Origin: DATFLK01 sp035267815 | Lineage (GTDB): Bacteria; Pseudomonadota; Zetaproteobacteria; Mariprofundales; Mariprofundaceae | DNA length: 32,264 bases | Reading direction: 5' to 3' | Assembly (NCBI GenBank): GCA_035267815.1 | Contig: DATFLK010000093.1 | Span: 1-32,264, forward strand | Part shown: piece after piece, positions 7,400-15,632 of the stretch | How the letters are laid out: the number at the start of each line of letters is the position of its first letter | How positions within the stretch are numbered: position 1 is the stretch's first letter | Translations under genes and position numbers: made by a program | Notes under the pieces: generated by a model | The model's database searches: none | The model's input: the letters and a program-made list of their open reading frames with translations, nothing else | Told to the model about the DNA's origin: nothing

Positions 7400-8415
7400 A
7401 GGTGTTGGTGGCCAAGCTGTCGGCCTTCGGTGATCTGATCCATGCATTGCCGGCGCTGGACGACCTGCTCGCCAGTCCGGAGGTCGACGAGGTGCATTGG
7501 TTGATCGACGAGCGTTACGCCTTTGTGGCCGAGGCGTTTCCGCCGCAAGTGGTGGTTCACAGGGTGGCGCTCAAGGGGGCGCATCCCTTTCGCTCCGCCT
7601 GGCGGGCGATTCGTCGTCTGCGTGCCGTCGGGTTCGATGCGATCCTAGATATGCAGGGGCTGGTCAAATCCGGGGTGTTGGCCCGTGCGGTCGGTTCGCC
7701 GGTCTACGGTATTGACGCCGGCTTCGTGCGCGAGTCCGTGAATGCATGGTTTACACATCCCGTCCGTTTCCATCCCGAAGAGCGGCACGTGGTGCAGCAG
7801 TATCGACGCGTGGCCACCGCGCCGTTCGTAGAGCATCCTGCGCGAGCGCCGGAGCAGCCCATCGATTACAAGGCGCCGCATATTCCGGTGACCGCGGCGA
7901 TTCGTGATGCTGCATCCGACGTGACCGCATCACTGGAGCTGGACGGTCGCCCTTATGTGGTTCTGCACGTCGGCGGCGGGTGGGCGACCAAGCAGCTGCC
8001 GCAGAATACGTGGCGCGCGTTGATCGATGCCTTGTCGGTGCGTGAGTTGGCGCCATTGATCAGCTGGGGGACAAAGGCGGAACTTCAGCAGGCGCAGGCG
8101 CTTTGCGCGGACCGGTCCGCAGCGCGCGTATTGCCCCGTCGGCTGCATATGTTGCCGTTATGCGGTCTTCTCAGTCAGGCGAAGGCGGTGGTGGGAGCCG
8201 ATACGGGCGTTGTGCATCTTGCTGCTGCACTATCGACGCCAACGGTCAGTTTCTGGGGGGCATCGGCCTCCTGGCGTTCGGCCCCGCTGGGGGATGGGGA
8301 CCGTCAGATCGAGTCGAATCCGGAGTGCGGGCCGTGCTTCAAGCGCCAGTGTGATCATTTTATCTGCATGGACCGTATTCGGGCCGAGGATATCCTAGGA
8401 GCGATCGATGCGTAG
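7396..8415 (+). CDS. waaC: ADP-heptose:LPS heptosyltransferase I (GT9), TTG start
   Basis: WaaC adds the first heptose to Kdo of the inner core. I place the start at TTG 7396: it follows GGAGG (7384-7388) with a seven-base gap, overlaps the waaF stop by four bases (TTGA), and yields the canonical family N-terminus MKVLVAKLSAFGDLIHALPA. The result is 339 residues. Other features are an LHVGGGWATKQLP donor-site segment, GADTGVVHLAAAL (about 267-279) and a Cys-rich tail CGPCFKRQC. The open frame continues upstream inside waaF, but that part is a shadow. The rare TTG start and tight coupling may tune WaaC levels relative to WaaF. Confidence 0.92.
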   Translation: MKVLVAKLSAFGDLIHALPALDDLLASPEVDEVHWLIDERYAFVAEAFPPQVVVHRVALKGAHPFRSAWRAIRRLRAVGFDAILDMQGLVKSGVLARAVGSPVYGIDAGFVRESVNAWFTHPVRFHPEERHVVQQYRRVATAPFVEHPARAPEQPIDYKAPHIPVTAAIRDAASDVTASLELDGRPYVVLHVGGGWATKQLPQNTWRALIDALSVRELAPLISWGTKAELQQAQALCADRSAARVLPRRLHMLPLCGLLSQAKAVVGADTGVVHLAAALSTPTVSFWGASASWRSAPLGDGDRQIESNPECGPCFKRQCDHFICMDRIRAEDILGAIDA

Positions 8416-9196
8416 AGCGACGAATGGCGAGAGAGGTGCCAGGCGACTGTTTCCGGCGCTTGTAGCGGGGCTTCTCCTCGTGGCGGGGCAGTGCGCGCCC
8501 GCTGTGGCGGCTTCCGCCGTTTCCGGCTGTCTTCCCTTTGTCGGTGAACGGATGCAGTTCAGCGTCGGCTGGGAGTTTATCGACGCGGGCTTGGCCACCA
8601 TGCACGTCAAGGCGAGTGGTGCTGATGGCTATCGCATCGATACGTTTGCCCGAACCAATGCGTTTTTCGACCTGTTCAAGAAGGTGCGGGACACCATCAC
8701 GTCGGAGGGTGTGTGCCGAGGTAAACGTATGCAGAGCACGCTGTTCGAGATCGAACAGAACGAGCATACCTACCATTCGAAGAAGAGCATCCGCTTTTTG
8801 TGGCGCGAAAACCGGGTGAGCTATACACAGAGCGGCAAGACCGATATATATGAGGTGAAGTCTGGGCATCTCAACGCCATCGATGCCTTCCTGGCCGTGC
8901 GATCCATGCCGCTCAAGGTGGGGGATATCGTGCGGGTGCCCGTGTTCGATTCGCGCAAGAAGTATCTTGTCGAGGTGCATGTGCTGAAGAAGGTCCGGAT
9001 GAGCGCGCCCTGGGGGAAATCGGTAGAGTCGATCATTATCGAGCCGAAGCTGAAAACGGAGACGATCTTTTCCAGCAAGGGGAAGGTGATGATCTGGTTG
9101 ACGAACGACGCTCGCCACGTTCCCCTGAGGATGACGGCGAAAATCCGTTTCGGCCGTATCGTGGCCCGATTGATCGATTACAGTAAAGTGCCCTGA
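8408..9196 (+). CDS. DUF3108 domain protein, exported
   Basis: This 262-residue protein has a clear signal peptide: a basic N-terminus, a hydrophobic LFPALVAGLLLVAG core, and a probable cleavage after AVAAS around residue 35. The mature part is rich in alternating beta-type segments (MQFSVGWEFIDAGLATMHV, then MIWLTNDARHVPLRMTAKI and a final GRIVARLIDY) that match the DUF3108 family. Proteins of this family are periplasmic or outer-membrane associated in Gram-negative bacteria, and their function is not settled. The gene overlaps waaC by eight bases. Its place inside the core operon suggests a role in the envelope or LPS handling, but that is inference. Confidence 0.8.
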   Translation: MRRATNGERGARRLFPALVAGLLLVAGQCAPAVAASAVSGCLPFVGERMQFSVGWEFIDAGLATMHVKASGADGYRIDTFARTNAFFDLFKKVRDTITSEGVCRGKRMQSTLFEIEQNEHTYHSKKSIRFLWRENRVSYTQSGKTDIYEVKSGHLNAIDAFLAVRSMPLKVGDIVRVPVFDSRKKYLVEVHVLKKVRMSAPWGKSVESIIIEPKLKTETIFSSKGKVMIWLTNDARHVPLRMTAKIRFGRIVARLIDYSKVP

Positions 9197-9227
9197 TACT
9201 TGGACGGTCGAAGCGGGGAAGGGATAT

Positions 9228-9959
9228 ATGGAAATCATCTATTCGGATAAGAAGCTGATCGGGAAGATCTGCGATCTGGCCCACGGGCTGGGAATCAAGG
9301 GGCGCTGGCTGGACATGCCTTCCGGCGGTGGCGTGCTGGCCAGGCAGCTGGCCGATCCCGACCTCTATGTCGTCGAAGGGGAGCTCAATCCGGCGGGTGA
9401 CCTCGCCAACCGTAATATCGTGCGGCTGGACATGAACACTTCCCTGCCGTTCGGCGATGCCTCGTTTGACGGCATCGCCTGCATCGAGGGAATCGAGCAT
9501 ATCGAGAATTTTTTCGCGCTGATCCGCGAGTTGCGGCGTGTGCTTAAACCCGGAGGCAGACTGATTCTGAGCACGCCGAATATGAACAAGCTGGGCTCGC
9601 GCTGGAACACCTTCTGGACCGGTTTTCCGCACTATCTGATCCGCCCCAATCCCGAGGCGGAGGAGGAGCGCGAGCCCTTTCCGCACATCAACATGCTGCC
9701 GTTCCACGAACTGCGCTACGCCCTGCATACGCAGGGGATGCGGATCGTCTCCATCGAAACCAATCGCTGTCGTTTCAACGATCTGCTGTTTCTGCCGCTG
9801 TGGCCGTTCGTGGCGCTCTCCACCTGGCGTCGACTGCGCAAGGAGCGGCATCCGGACCAGCGCGAGCGCAACCGGGAGATTCTGCGCCAGCTGCTTTCGT
9901 GGGATGTGTTGTTCGGCAATATCATGATCCTGATCGTCGAGCGTACGGACGAGGCGTGA
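9228..9959 (+). CDS. Class I SAM-dependent methyltransferase (Methyltransf_11-like)
   Basis: The 243-residue protein starts at ATG 9228 after a GGGGAAGGGA ribosome-binding site. It carries a motif I region WLDMPSGGGVLARQL (about 25-40), an acidic post-I residue (VVEGEL), the motif II-like DASFDGIACIEGIEHIEN, and LKPGGRLILSTPN. These are typical of UbiE/Methyltransf_11-type enzymes that act on small molecules or sugars. A hydrophobic segment near 185-200 (LLFLPLWPFVALS) could touch the membrane. The substrate is unknown. It is followed directly by two glycosyltransferases, so methylation of a core sugar or lipid carrier is plausible. Confidence 0.8.
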   Translation: MEIIYSDKKLIGKICDLAHGLGIKGRWLDMPSGGGVLARQLADPDLYVVEGELNPAGDLANRNIVRLDMNTSLPFGDASFDGIACIEGIEHIENFFALIRELRRVLKPGGRLILSTPNMNKLGSRWNTFWTGFPHYLIRPNPEAEEEREPFPHINMLPFHELRYALHTQGMRIVSIETNRCRFNDLLFLPLWPFVALSTWRRLRKERHPDQRERNREILRQLLSWDVLFGNIMILIVERTDEA

Positions 9960-10780
9960 GCTCCCCGGATAGAATCGCGGTTCTGATCTCCACCTACAAT
10001 GCGCCGGCCTTTCTTCGTCTGGCGCTGGAGGGGTGGCGGGCGCAGCACGATACCCGTTTTACGCTCTATATCGCCGACGATGGTTCCGCGCAGCAGACGG
10101 CCGATCTGATCGATGAATTCAAGCATGATTTTCCGGTGCCGATCGTGCATATATGGCACGAGGATCGTGGCTTCCGCAAAGCGCGCGTGCACAACATGGC
10201 GCTGGTGCAGGTGGAGGAGCCCTATATCCTGCTCACGGACGGCGACTGCATTCCGCTACCGCAGATGGTCGCCACACACCTGCGGCTGGCTGAGAGCGGG
10301 ACTCTCATCAGCGGCAGTCGGGTGCTGCTCTCCAAAGGCTGGACCGAACGGCTTTGTGCCGGAGAGCATGTCGATACCGGTGCATCGCTGCTCTACTGGC
10401 TCGCCAGGCGTCTGCATGGCGATATCAACCGCCTGTTTCCGATACTTTTGCCTAACCGCCTTGGAGGATCGCACCAGCGGCTGTCGGGCATCCGGGGTTG
10501 CCATCTCTCCTGCTGGCGGGATGACCTGCTACATGTGAATGGCTTCGACGAGAGTTTTGAAGGGTGGGGGCGCGAGGACTCCGATCTGGTGGCCCGCCTC
10601 TTCCATGCCGGTGTGATGCGCCAGGATTTGCGCGGCATGCCCGTGCTGCATCTGTGGCATGAGGAGTATTCCCGTGGCCGGTTGGATCGGAACGATGCGC
10701 TGCTCGAGGCCTGCCTGCGTGAGAAGCGTATCCGGGCGATGCGCGGGATGGCCGAGCTTTCGGAGGATGCGCATGCCTAA
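9956..10780 (+). CDS. Glycosyltransferase family 2 with galactosyltransferase-type C-terminal domain, GTG start
   Basis: The likely start is GTG 9956, overlapping the previous stop (GTGA) and giving 274 residues that begin just before the GT2 fold. An open frame upstream to 9800 is inside the methyltransferase. The GT-A fold is clear: ISTYN (11-15), DDGS (41-44), a metal-binding DGDC (95-98), and GWGREDSDL (203-211), a signature shared with the Glyco_transf_7C / chondroitin-synthase type domain. There is no membrane segment, so it acts in the cytoplasm at the membrane face. By context it extends or branches the LPS core. The transferred sugar is unknown. Confidence 0.85.
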   Translation: MSSPDRIAVLISTYNAPAFLRLALEGWRAQHDTRFTLYIADDGSAQQTADLIDEFKHDFPVPIVHIWHEDRGFRKARVHNMALVQVEEPYILLTDGDCIPLPQMVATHLRLAESGTLISGSRVLLSKGWTERLCAGEHVDTGASLLYWLARRLHGDINRLFPILLPNRLGGSHQRLSGIRGCHLSCWRDDLLHVNGFDESFEGWGREDSDLVARLFHAGVMRQDLRGMPVLHLWHEEYSRGRLDRNDALLEACLREKRIRAMRGMAELSEDAHA

Positions 10781-11543
10781 GGTTTCAGTCTACATACCGG
10801 TGCTCAACGAGGAGGAGAAGATCGAGGATGCTCTGGCCAGTGTCAGCTGGGCCGACGAGATTGTCATCATCGACACCGGCTGCACGGACGGCACGATTGG
10901 TATCGTCAGGCGCTATACTGATCGCATCATCGAATACTCCTTCGAGGGATTCGGTGCCCTGCGCAATTTCGGCGTGGAGGCCTGCACGCACGAGTGGATC
11001 ATCAGCCTCGATGCGGACGAGCGTTGCACGCCGGAGCTGAAGGAGGAGATCCTTTCGACGATTGGGGATGGCGATGCCAGCGATGCCTACTATATCCCGC
11101 GCCGCAACTGGTTCATGGGGCGCTGGATCAGGCACTGCGGCTGGTATCCGGACTACTGTCAGCCCAAGCTCTTCCGCCGCGGTGCGCTGAGCTACCATGA
11201 TGATGCTGTCCACGAGGGCTTCGATATCCATGGTTCGGTCGGCTATCTGAAGCACGATGTCCTGCATCTTTCGTTCACCAGCCTCTCCCAGGTCATCGCC
11301 AAGATGAATCGCTACTCGACACTGGGTGCACAAAAGCTGGAGGAGCGAGGCGCCCGCGGCAGTATCACCTCGGCGCTGCTGCACGGGCTGGCGGCTTTCT
11401 TCCGTATTTATGTGCTGAAGCTCGGCTTTCTGGACGGTCGGGCCGGCTTCGTGATCGCACTGGGGAACTTCGAGGGAACCTTTTACCGCTATGCCAAGCT
11501 GATGGAGCGTCGGAATCGGTGGCCCCGTCTTCCCGGTCGCTGA
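10773..11543 (+). CDS. Glycosyltransferase family 2, WaaE/KdtX-like (core beta-glucosyltransferase type)
   Basis: I choose the second ATG (10773) because GGAGG at 10762-10766 lies six bases before it. The protein is then 256 residues and starts MPKVSVYIPVLNEE. The order of motifs is typical for the WaaE-like group: VLNEEEKIEDAL (10-21), ADEIVIIDTGCTDGT (27-41), RNFGVE (64-69), SLDADER (78-84, containing the DxD metal site) and a QPKLFRRG segment. A hydrophobic C-terminal part (about 205-245) is also usual for this group. WaaE enzymes add glucose to the first heptose of the LPS core in enterobacteria, and that exact specificity is not certain here. The preceding glycosyltransferase overlaps it by eight bases. 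Confidence 0.85.
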   Translation: MPKVSVYIPVLNEEEKIEDALASVSWADEIVIIDTGCTDGTIGIVRRYTDRIIEYSFEGFGALRNFGVEACTHEWIISLDADERCTPELKEEILSTIGDGDASDAYYIPRRNWFMGRWIRHCGWYPDYCQPKLFRRGALSYHDDAVHEGFDIHGSVGYLKHDVLHLSFTSLSQVIAKMNRYSTLGAQKLEERGARGSITSALLHGLAAFFRIYVLKLGFLDGRAGFVIALGNFEGTFYRYAKLMERRNRWPRLPGR

Positions 11544-11616
11544 GCGGAGCCATGCAGCGGGTGTGGAGCATGGCCGCGTGCATGTATAGCCTGCATCCCC
11601 TTCATTTGGAGGGAAT

Positions 11617-12177
11617 GTGATTCCTGAATGGTATGCAAGATTCGAGGCATGGGTTTCCACGCACCGTATCGTGGCCACCCTTCCCGTGGCGGTGTTGCTT
11701 CTGACACTCGCCCGGCCCAATGTCTGGTCGCTCTGCGTCGGCGGCAGTGTCGTGCTGCTGGGCGAGGCGGGGCGTATGTGGGCCAGCGGCTATATCGACA
11801 AGAACATGGAACTGGCCACGGCCGGTCCCTATCGCTATACGCGCAATCCTCTCTACGTGGCCAACCTGCTGCTGTTGATCGGGTTTTGCATCATGGCCGC
11901 CAACCCCTATGTGGCGCTGTTGGCCCTGCTCGCCTTTGCCATGATCTATCGTCCGGTATTGATCAACGAGGCCAAGCACATGCAGGAGCTGTTCGGCGAA
12001 GATTATCGCCGCTGGGCCGAATATGTGCCGATGTTTTTTCCGCGTTTTCCGGGCTATCAAGGGAAACCGCGCGCCTTCTCCTGGGCGCTGATGATCCGGC
12101 ACAGGGAGCACAAGAACGCCCTTGCCTTTATCGCCGGTATCGCCATCTTCGTTGGCATCTACCTCTGGAGAGGGTGA
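11617..12177 (+). CDS. Membrane methyltransferase, isoprenylcysteine carboxyl methyltransferase-like (PEMT/ICMT), GTG start
   Basis: GTG 11617 follows GGAGG (11608-11612). The 186-residue protein has several hydrophobic helices (about 19-33, 37-50, 78-110 and 165-182). It also has the family core GPYRYTRNPLYV (69-80), followed by an NEAKHMQELFGEDYRRW segment (about 115-131). This is the SAM- and substrate-binding region of the ICMT/PEMT family of integral-membrane methyltransferases. Bacterial members can methylate lipids or small acceptors, and few have known substrates. It lies between core glycosyltransferase genes, so a lipid or sugar acceptor in the inner membrane is plausible. The 73 bases before it hold no clear terminator or promoter. 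Confidence 0.8.
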   Translation: MIPEWYARFEAWVSTHRIVATLPVAVLLLTLARPNVWSLCVGGSVVLLGEAGRMWASGYIDKNMELATAGPYRYTRNPLYVANLLLLIGFCIMAANPYVALLALLAFAMIYRPVLINEAKHMQELFGEDYRRWAEYVPMFFPRFPGYQGKPRAFSWALMIRHREHKNALAFIAGIAIFVGIYLWRG

Positions 12178-12179
12178 AC

Positions 12180-13244
12180 ATGCGGGCGTTGATGGTGGTC
12201 TGCCGTTATCTGGGCGATGTGCTGTTGGTCACGCCGCTGGCGCAGTCATTGAAAGAGGCCGGCTATGCGGTGGACTGGATTGTGGCGTCCGGTACCGAAT
12301 CGCTGCTGGAGGGCCAGCCCTGGGCCGACCGTGTCTCGATCGCCGGTCCGGGCCTGTCGTGGGCAGGGCATATCGCTCTTGGCAGGCAGGTGTTCCGCCG
12401 TTACGAGCAGGCCTTCGTATTGCCGGCCTCCGATCGCCCGATGGCGGTGGCGAAGCTCGCCTCAAAACGCGTTTTTGCACTGCTTCCCGGGAATAGGAAG
12501 CAGGATGCCTGGAAGCGCCGGTTCTCCTACCGCTGGATTCCCTACGAACCGATGAGTCATATGGTCAGCTACGGTATCCATATGGCGGCGCTGGCGGGAT
12601 TGCCCAAGTGCCGCGACGTGCGGTTCCATTGGTCCGAGGAGGATGCCAGCAAGGTGGAGGCTGCGTTGCAGTGGAAGCGCTCCTCCGATTATGTGCAGCT
12701 TCATCCCTTCGCCCGCTGGCCCTATAAATGGTGGCAGAGGGATCGCTGGCGTCAGCTGATCGATCACCTCCTCGACAAGGGGTTCAAGGTCGCCATCACC
12801 GGCTCCCCGAATGAGGTGAAGGCTGCAGAGGATCTCGCCGCCGGCTATGCCGACAGTGACCTCCGGGTTCTGGCCGGGATGTTGAACTGGCGGCAGTTGG
12901 CCTGTCTGGCGCACCACGCCCGTCTCTATGTCGGACTCGATACGGCCAACACCCATCTTGCCGCCGCGACGGATACCCCCGTCGTGGCGCTCTACGGTCC
13001 GACCGATCCGCGCATCTGGGGACCATGGCCGAACGGGTTCGCCGGTCGCAGCCCTTACCGGCAGTGGGTGCTCGGCGGCATCCAGCGTGCCAGTCATATC
13101 TCGTTGATGCAGGGAGAGCAGGGGTGCGTGCCCTGCCAGCTGGAGGGGTGCGAACGGCACCAGCAGAGTGCCAGTGCCTGCCTGGAGATGATGGATGCAG
13201 AGCGGGTATGGCGGGAGATGCTATATCGACTGGAAGCTGTATGA
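12180..13244 (+). CDS. GT9 heptosyltransferase, WaaQ / heptosyltransferase III-like
   Basis: The ATG at 12180 follows a GAGAGGG ribosome-binding site and gives 354 residues. The N-terminus CRYLGDVLLVTPLAQSL matches the family (WaaC/WaaF/WaaQ), with HPFARWPYKWW in the donor region, GLDTANTHLAAAT in place of the usual DTG-x-HLAAA motif, and a C-terminal CVPCQLEGC cysteine cluster. Similarity to the WaaQ-type third heptosyltransferase is stronger than to WaaC or WaaF, which are already present upstream. It would add a branch heptose to the second heptose of the core. The donor could be another sugar, since GT9 includes enzymes using non-heptose donors. Confidence 0.82.
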   Translation: MRALMVVCRYLGDVLLVTPLAQSLKEAGYAVDWIVASGTESLLEGQPWADRVSIAGPGLSWAGHIALGRQVFRRYEQAFVLPASDRPMAVAKLASKRVFALLPGNRKQDAWKRRFSYRWIPYEPMSHMVSYGIHMAALAGLPKCRDVRFHWSEEDASKVEAALQWKRSSDYVQLHPFARWPYKWWQRDRWRQLIDHLLDKGFKVAITGSPNEVKAAEDLAAGYADSDLRVLAGMLNWRQLACLAHHARLYVGLDTANTHLAAATDTPVVALYGPTDPRIWGPWPNGFAGRSPYRQWVLGGIQRASHISLMQGEQGCVPCQLEGCERHQQSASACLEMMDAERVWREMLYRLEAV

Positions 13245-13319
13245 ATGCGCTGTTTATGGAGGCATCCGAACTTCCTGTGATCGGTATATCGGTGCATAAA
13301 AATGGGAACCTGATTGACG

Positions 13320-14690
13320 ATGCGTATGTCGACCTCTCAAGGTAATATTAGACATGTCTGGATCGCGCTGACCATTCTCAGTGCGCTGTTCATGTTCCTT
13401 CCTCTTCACATCCAGTTTATCGGTGAAGAGAGTGTGTATGCAGTCTATCTGCAGAAGATGCTGCAGAGTGGGGATCTGATTAATATATTCTACAGGCCGC
13501 CGCTCTTTTTATGGGCTGGTGATCTGCTTTACGGATGGCTGCATTTTTTGCCGATCGAACTCCCGCTCCGCATCGTCTCGATCCTTTTTTCGATAGGGAG
13601 TGCCGGGGTCGCAGCCCTCTTCGCTCATAAGGTGTTCCGGGACAAAAATGCGGCTGTTCTGGCGGCCCTAGTCTTCCTGACGCTGGGCGAGATTCAGTTT
13701 TGGTATGGATGGCTCGGCTATGCGGATGCCATGTTCTTGTTCTTCATATTTTCATCAGGTGTGAGCGTCTGGTTGGCAGCGCAATCTCGAAGTGTTTTTT
13801 GGTATGGGCTTGCGGTGCTTCTGATCAATGGCGCCTTTCTTACAAAAGCGATTACGGCCTACGCTTTTTTCTTCAGTACGCTTGCTGTCGTGGCATATGG
13901 CTTCCACAGCTGGCGTTTCTTTTTTCGGCCGATCAACGTGCTGTTGTCATTGGCCGCTTTCTCGGCTCCGATTTTCTGGATGCAGATGCATGGTTCTGGT
14001 GCCGATGCATCCTTTGCGAGTTTGGTACACGACATCGCCATGCGGTTCAGGGAAGTGAGTCCTCTCAAGTATCTTGGCCATCTCGTTACGATCCCCGCCC
14101 TCTTTGTTGAACGGATGGCGCCTGTTTCCCTAGTGGTGCTATGGTTCGTTGCAAAGCGAAAGGGCTATTTTCCCGATAAGGATATCGACCTTATCCTGTG
14201 GATTCTGTTGATCAACTTTATCCCGTACTGGGTCGCGCCCTTCTCGGGCATGAGGCATGTCATGCCGTTATATGGCTGGGCCTCTCTGGTCCTGACGTAC
14301 TGGCTGCTGAAGCTCGATTTTAATGCCCGGAAAGCAGCGTCGGTGGCCATTGTGATCGTGCTGTTTCTCAAGATTCCGTTCAGCTTCTGGGCCTTGCCGG
14401 TATTCAAGGGGGATAGGCGGCATGGTGAGATGACCTTTCGTGCCATCGCGGCCGATGTCCTACATTATACGCGTGGTATGGCGCCGATTCGTCAGAAGAA
14501 TGTCACCTTCGTTGGATTTTCTGTGGTGGCCTATATCAATGAGATTCGGAAGGGGCAGCCCTGTATTCGGTTTTTGAGGCGGGGGGAACACGGTGTGTAT
14601 GTATTGGCCTATACTCCGATGAAGCATGCGAGCCTGATTAAAAAGTATGCCCCTTTTAACTCGCCCCTTTATCTGCTGTATCTCGAATAG
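13320..14690 (+). CDS. GT39-type (ArnT/PMT-like) integral-membrane glycosyltransferase
   Basis: From ATG 13320 the protein has 456 residues and about ten hydrophobic helices. The first loop has an acidic pair after helix 1 (FIGEES, 34-39), where GT39 enzymes carry their catalytic acid, followed by the FYRPPLFLW element (compare KPPLYYWL in ArnT). The C-terminal part (about 390-456) is soluble. GT39 enzymes use polyprenyl-phosphate sugars on the periplasmic side, which fits the convergent DPM1/ArnC-like gene 10 bases away that would make such a donor. The base composition is markedly more AT-rich than the LPS genes upstream. Which sugar and acceptor are used cannot be told. An in-frame TTG at 13314 and ATG at 13326 are alternative starts. 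Confidence 0.8.
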   Translation: MRMSTSQGNIRHVWIALTILSALFMFLPLHIQFIGEESVYAVYLQKMLQSGDLINIFYRPPLFLWAGDLLYGWLHFLPIELPLRIVSILFSIGSAGVAALFAHKVFRDKNAAVLAALVFLTLGEIQFWYGWLGYADAMFLFFIFSSGVSVWLAAQSRSVFWYGLAVLLINGAFLTKAITAYAFFFSTLAVVAYGFHSWRFFFRPINVLLSLAAFSAPIFWMQMHGSGADASFASLVHDIAMRFREVSPLKYLGHLVTIPALFVERMAPVSLVVLWFVAKRKGYFPDKDIDLILWILLINFIPYWVAPFSGMRHVMPLYGWASLVLTYWLLKLDFNARKAASVAIVIVLFLKIPFSFWALPVFKGDRRHGEMTFRAIAADVLHYTRGMAPIRQKNVTFVGFSVVAYINEIRKGQPCIRFLRRGEHGVYVLAYTPMKHASLIKKYAPFNSPLYLLYLE

Positions 14691-14699
14691 TCTCGGCCA

Positions 14700-15632
14700 T
14701 CATCTCCCTGTATGTTCGGCGATGATGTATCGGGGACGTCCTTTGACCTCTTCATAGATTCTGGCGATGTATTCGCCGATGATGCCGAGCGCCAACATGA
14801 TCAGGCTGGAAGTGATCAATAGCAGGAGAATAACGGTGCTGAAGCCGGTGACGGCCTCGCCATGCCAGTACTGGTAAAGCGTGTTGGCCGCCATGATGAT
14901 GGCGAAGAGGAAGAATAGAACACCTGAGACCGTGACGATCCTCAGTGGAACGGTAGAGAATGCGGCGATCGCCTTGAATGCGAGCCCGACTAGGCTCCAT
15001 TGTGTCCATTTGCTGGTGCCAGCTTCTCGTGTAGCCACTTCAAATTCGATTTGGACCCTGTTGAATCCGACCCAGGCCGACATGGCCCGGAAGAAGAGGT
15101 TGCGCTCGTCCATACTCTTCCACGCCTCGACCACCTTGCGGTCAAGCAGCTTGTAATCGCTGGCACCGGCAAAATCGAGGCCTGACAATGACCCCATGAG
15201 CCAGTAAAACACCTGTGCCAAGAGGCGCGAGAACAGGTTCTCTCTGCCGCGATCGGATTTGACGCCTTCCACGACATCGACATCGCCTTTCCGCCAGCGT
15301 TGGATCATATCCGGAATCAGCTCGGGAGGGTGTTGCATGTCCGCATCCAGTAGGATCACGGCATCGCCGGAAGTCTGCTCAAGGCCGGCACAGATGGCGC
15401 TCTCCTTGCCGAAGTTGCGGCTTAGGCGTAACCCTTTGACGGTTGGATAGGTTGCCGATGCCCGAACGATCTTGCTCCAGGTTGCATCGTTCGATCCATC
15501 ATCGACGATCACAAGTTCAAAGGATTCGTGGTTTGTTTTCATCACTTGGTGAATCCTGTCGATGCTGGAGTCGATGCACTCCGCCTCGTTATAGGCGGGG
15601 ACGACCAGTGAGATCAGCTGTTTCGAACTCAT
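14700..15632 (-). CDS. Polyprenyl-phosphate glycosyltransferase, DPM1/ArnC/GtrB-like (GT2)
   Basis: This 310-residue protein has an N-terminal GT2 domain: LVVPAYNEAE (9-18), VDDGSNDAT (43-51), LSRNFGKESAI (70-80), and DADMQHPPE (96-104), the DxD metal site with the signature of bactoprenol-phosphate glucosyl and aminosugar transferases. Two C-terminal transmembrane helices (about 226-250 and 263-287), then a basic end, complete the typical layout. It would make a polyprenyl-phosphate-linked sugar for a periplasmic transferase such as the facing GT39 protein. No GtrA-type flippase is nearby. The start overlaps the end of the upstream methyltransferase by four bases. The gene converges on GT39 with only nine bases between stops, with no room for a conventional terminator. 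Confidence 0.88.
   Translation of the reverse strand: MSSKQLISLVVPAYNEAECIDSSIDRIHQVMKTNHESFELVIVDDGSNDATWSKIVRASATYPTVKGLRLSRNFGKESAICAGLEQTSGDAVILLDADMQHPPELIPDMIQRWRKGDVDVVEGVKSDRGRENLFSRLLAQVFYWLMGSLSGLDFAGASDYKLLDRKVVEAWKSMDERNLFFRAMSAWVGFNRVQIEFEVATREAGTSKWTQWSLVGLAFKAIAAFSTVPLRIVTVSGVLFFLFAIIMAANTLYQYWHGEAVTGFSTVILLLLITSSLIMLALGIIGEYIARIYEEVKGRPRYIIAEHTGR

Noticed and set aside
11628..12179. Upstream extension of the third heptosyltransferase frame
   Set aside because: It overlaps the ICMT-like gene; the family N-terminus begins at ATG 12180 after GAGAGGG.
13241..13345. Small open frame of 34 codons starting in an ATGA overlap with the third heptosyltransferase
   Set aside because: It overlaps the GT39 start, lacks a ribosome-binding site and shows no motif; probably chance, though a tiny coupling peptide cannot be excluded.
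14699..14733. CATCATC and GATGATG arms at the convergent gene ends as a shared terminator
   Set aside because: The loop is long, the stem is weak and AT-rich with no T-run on either side.
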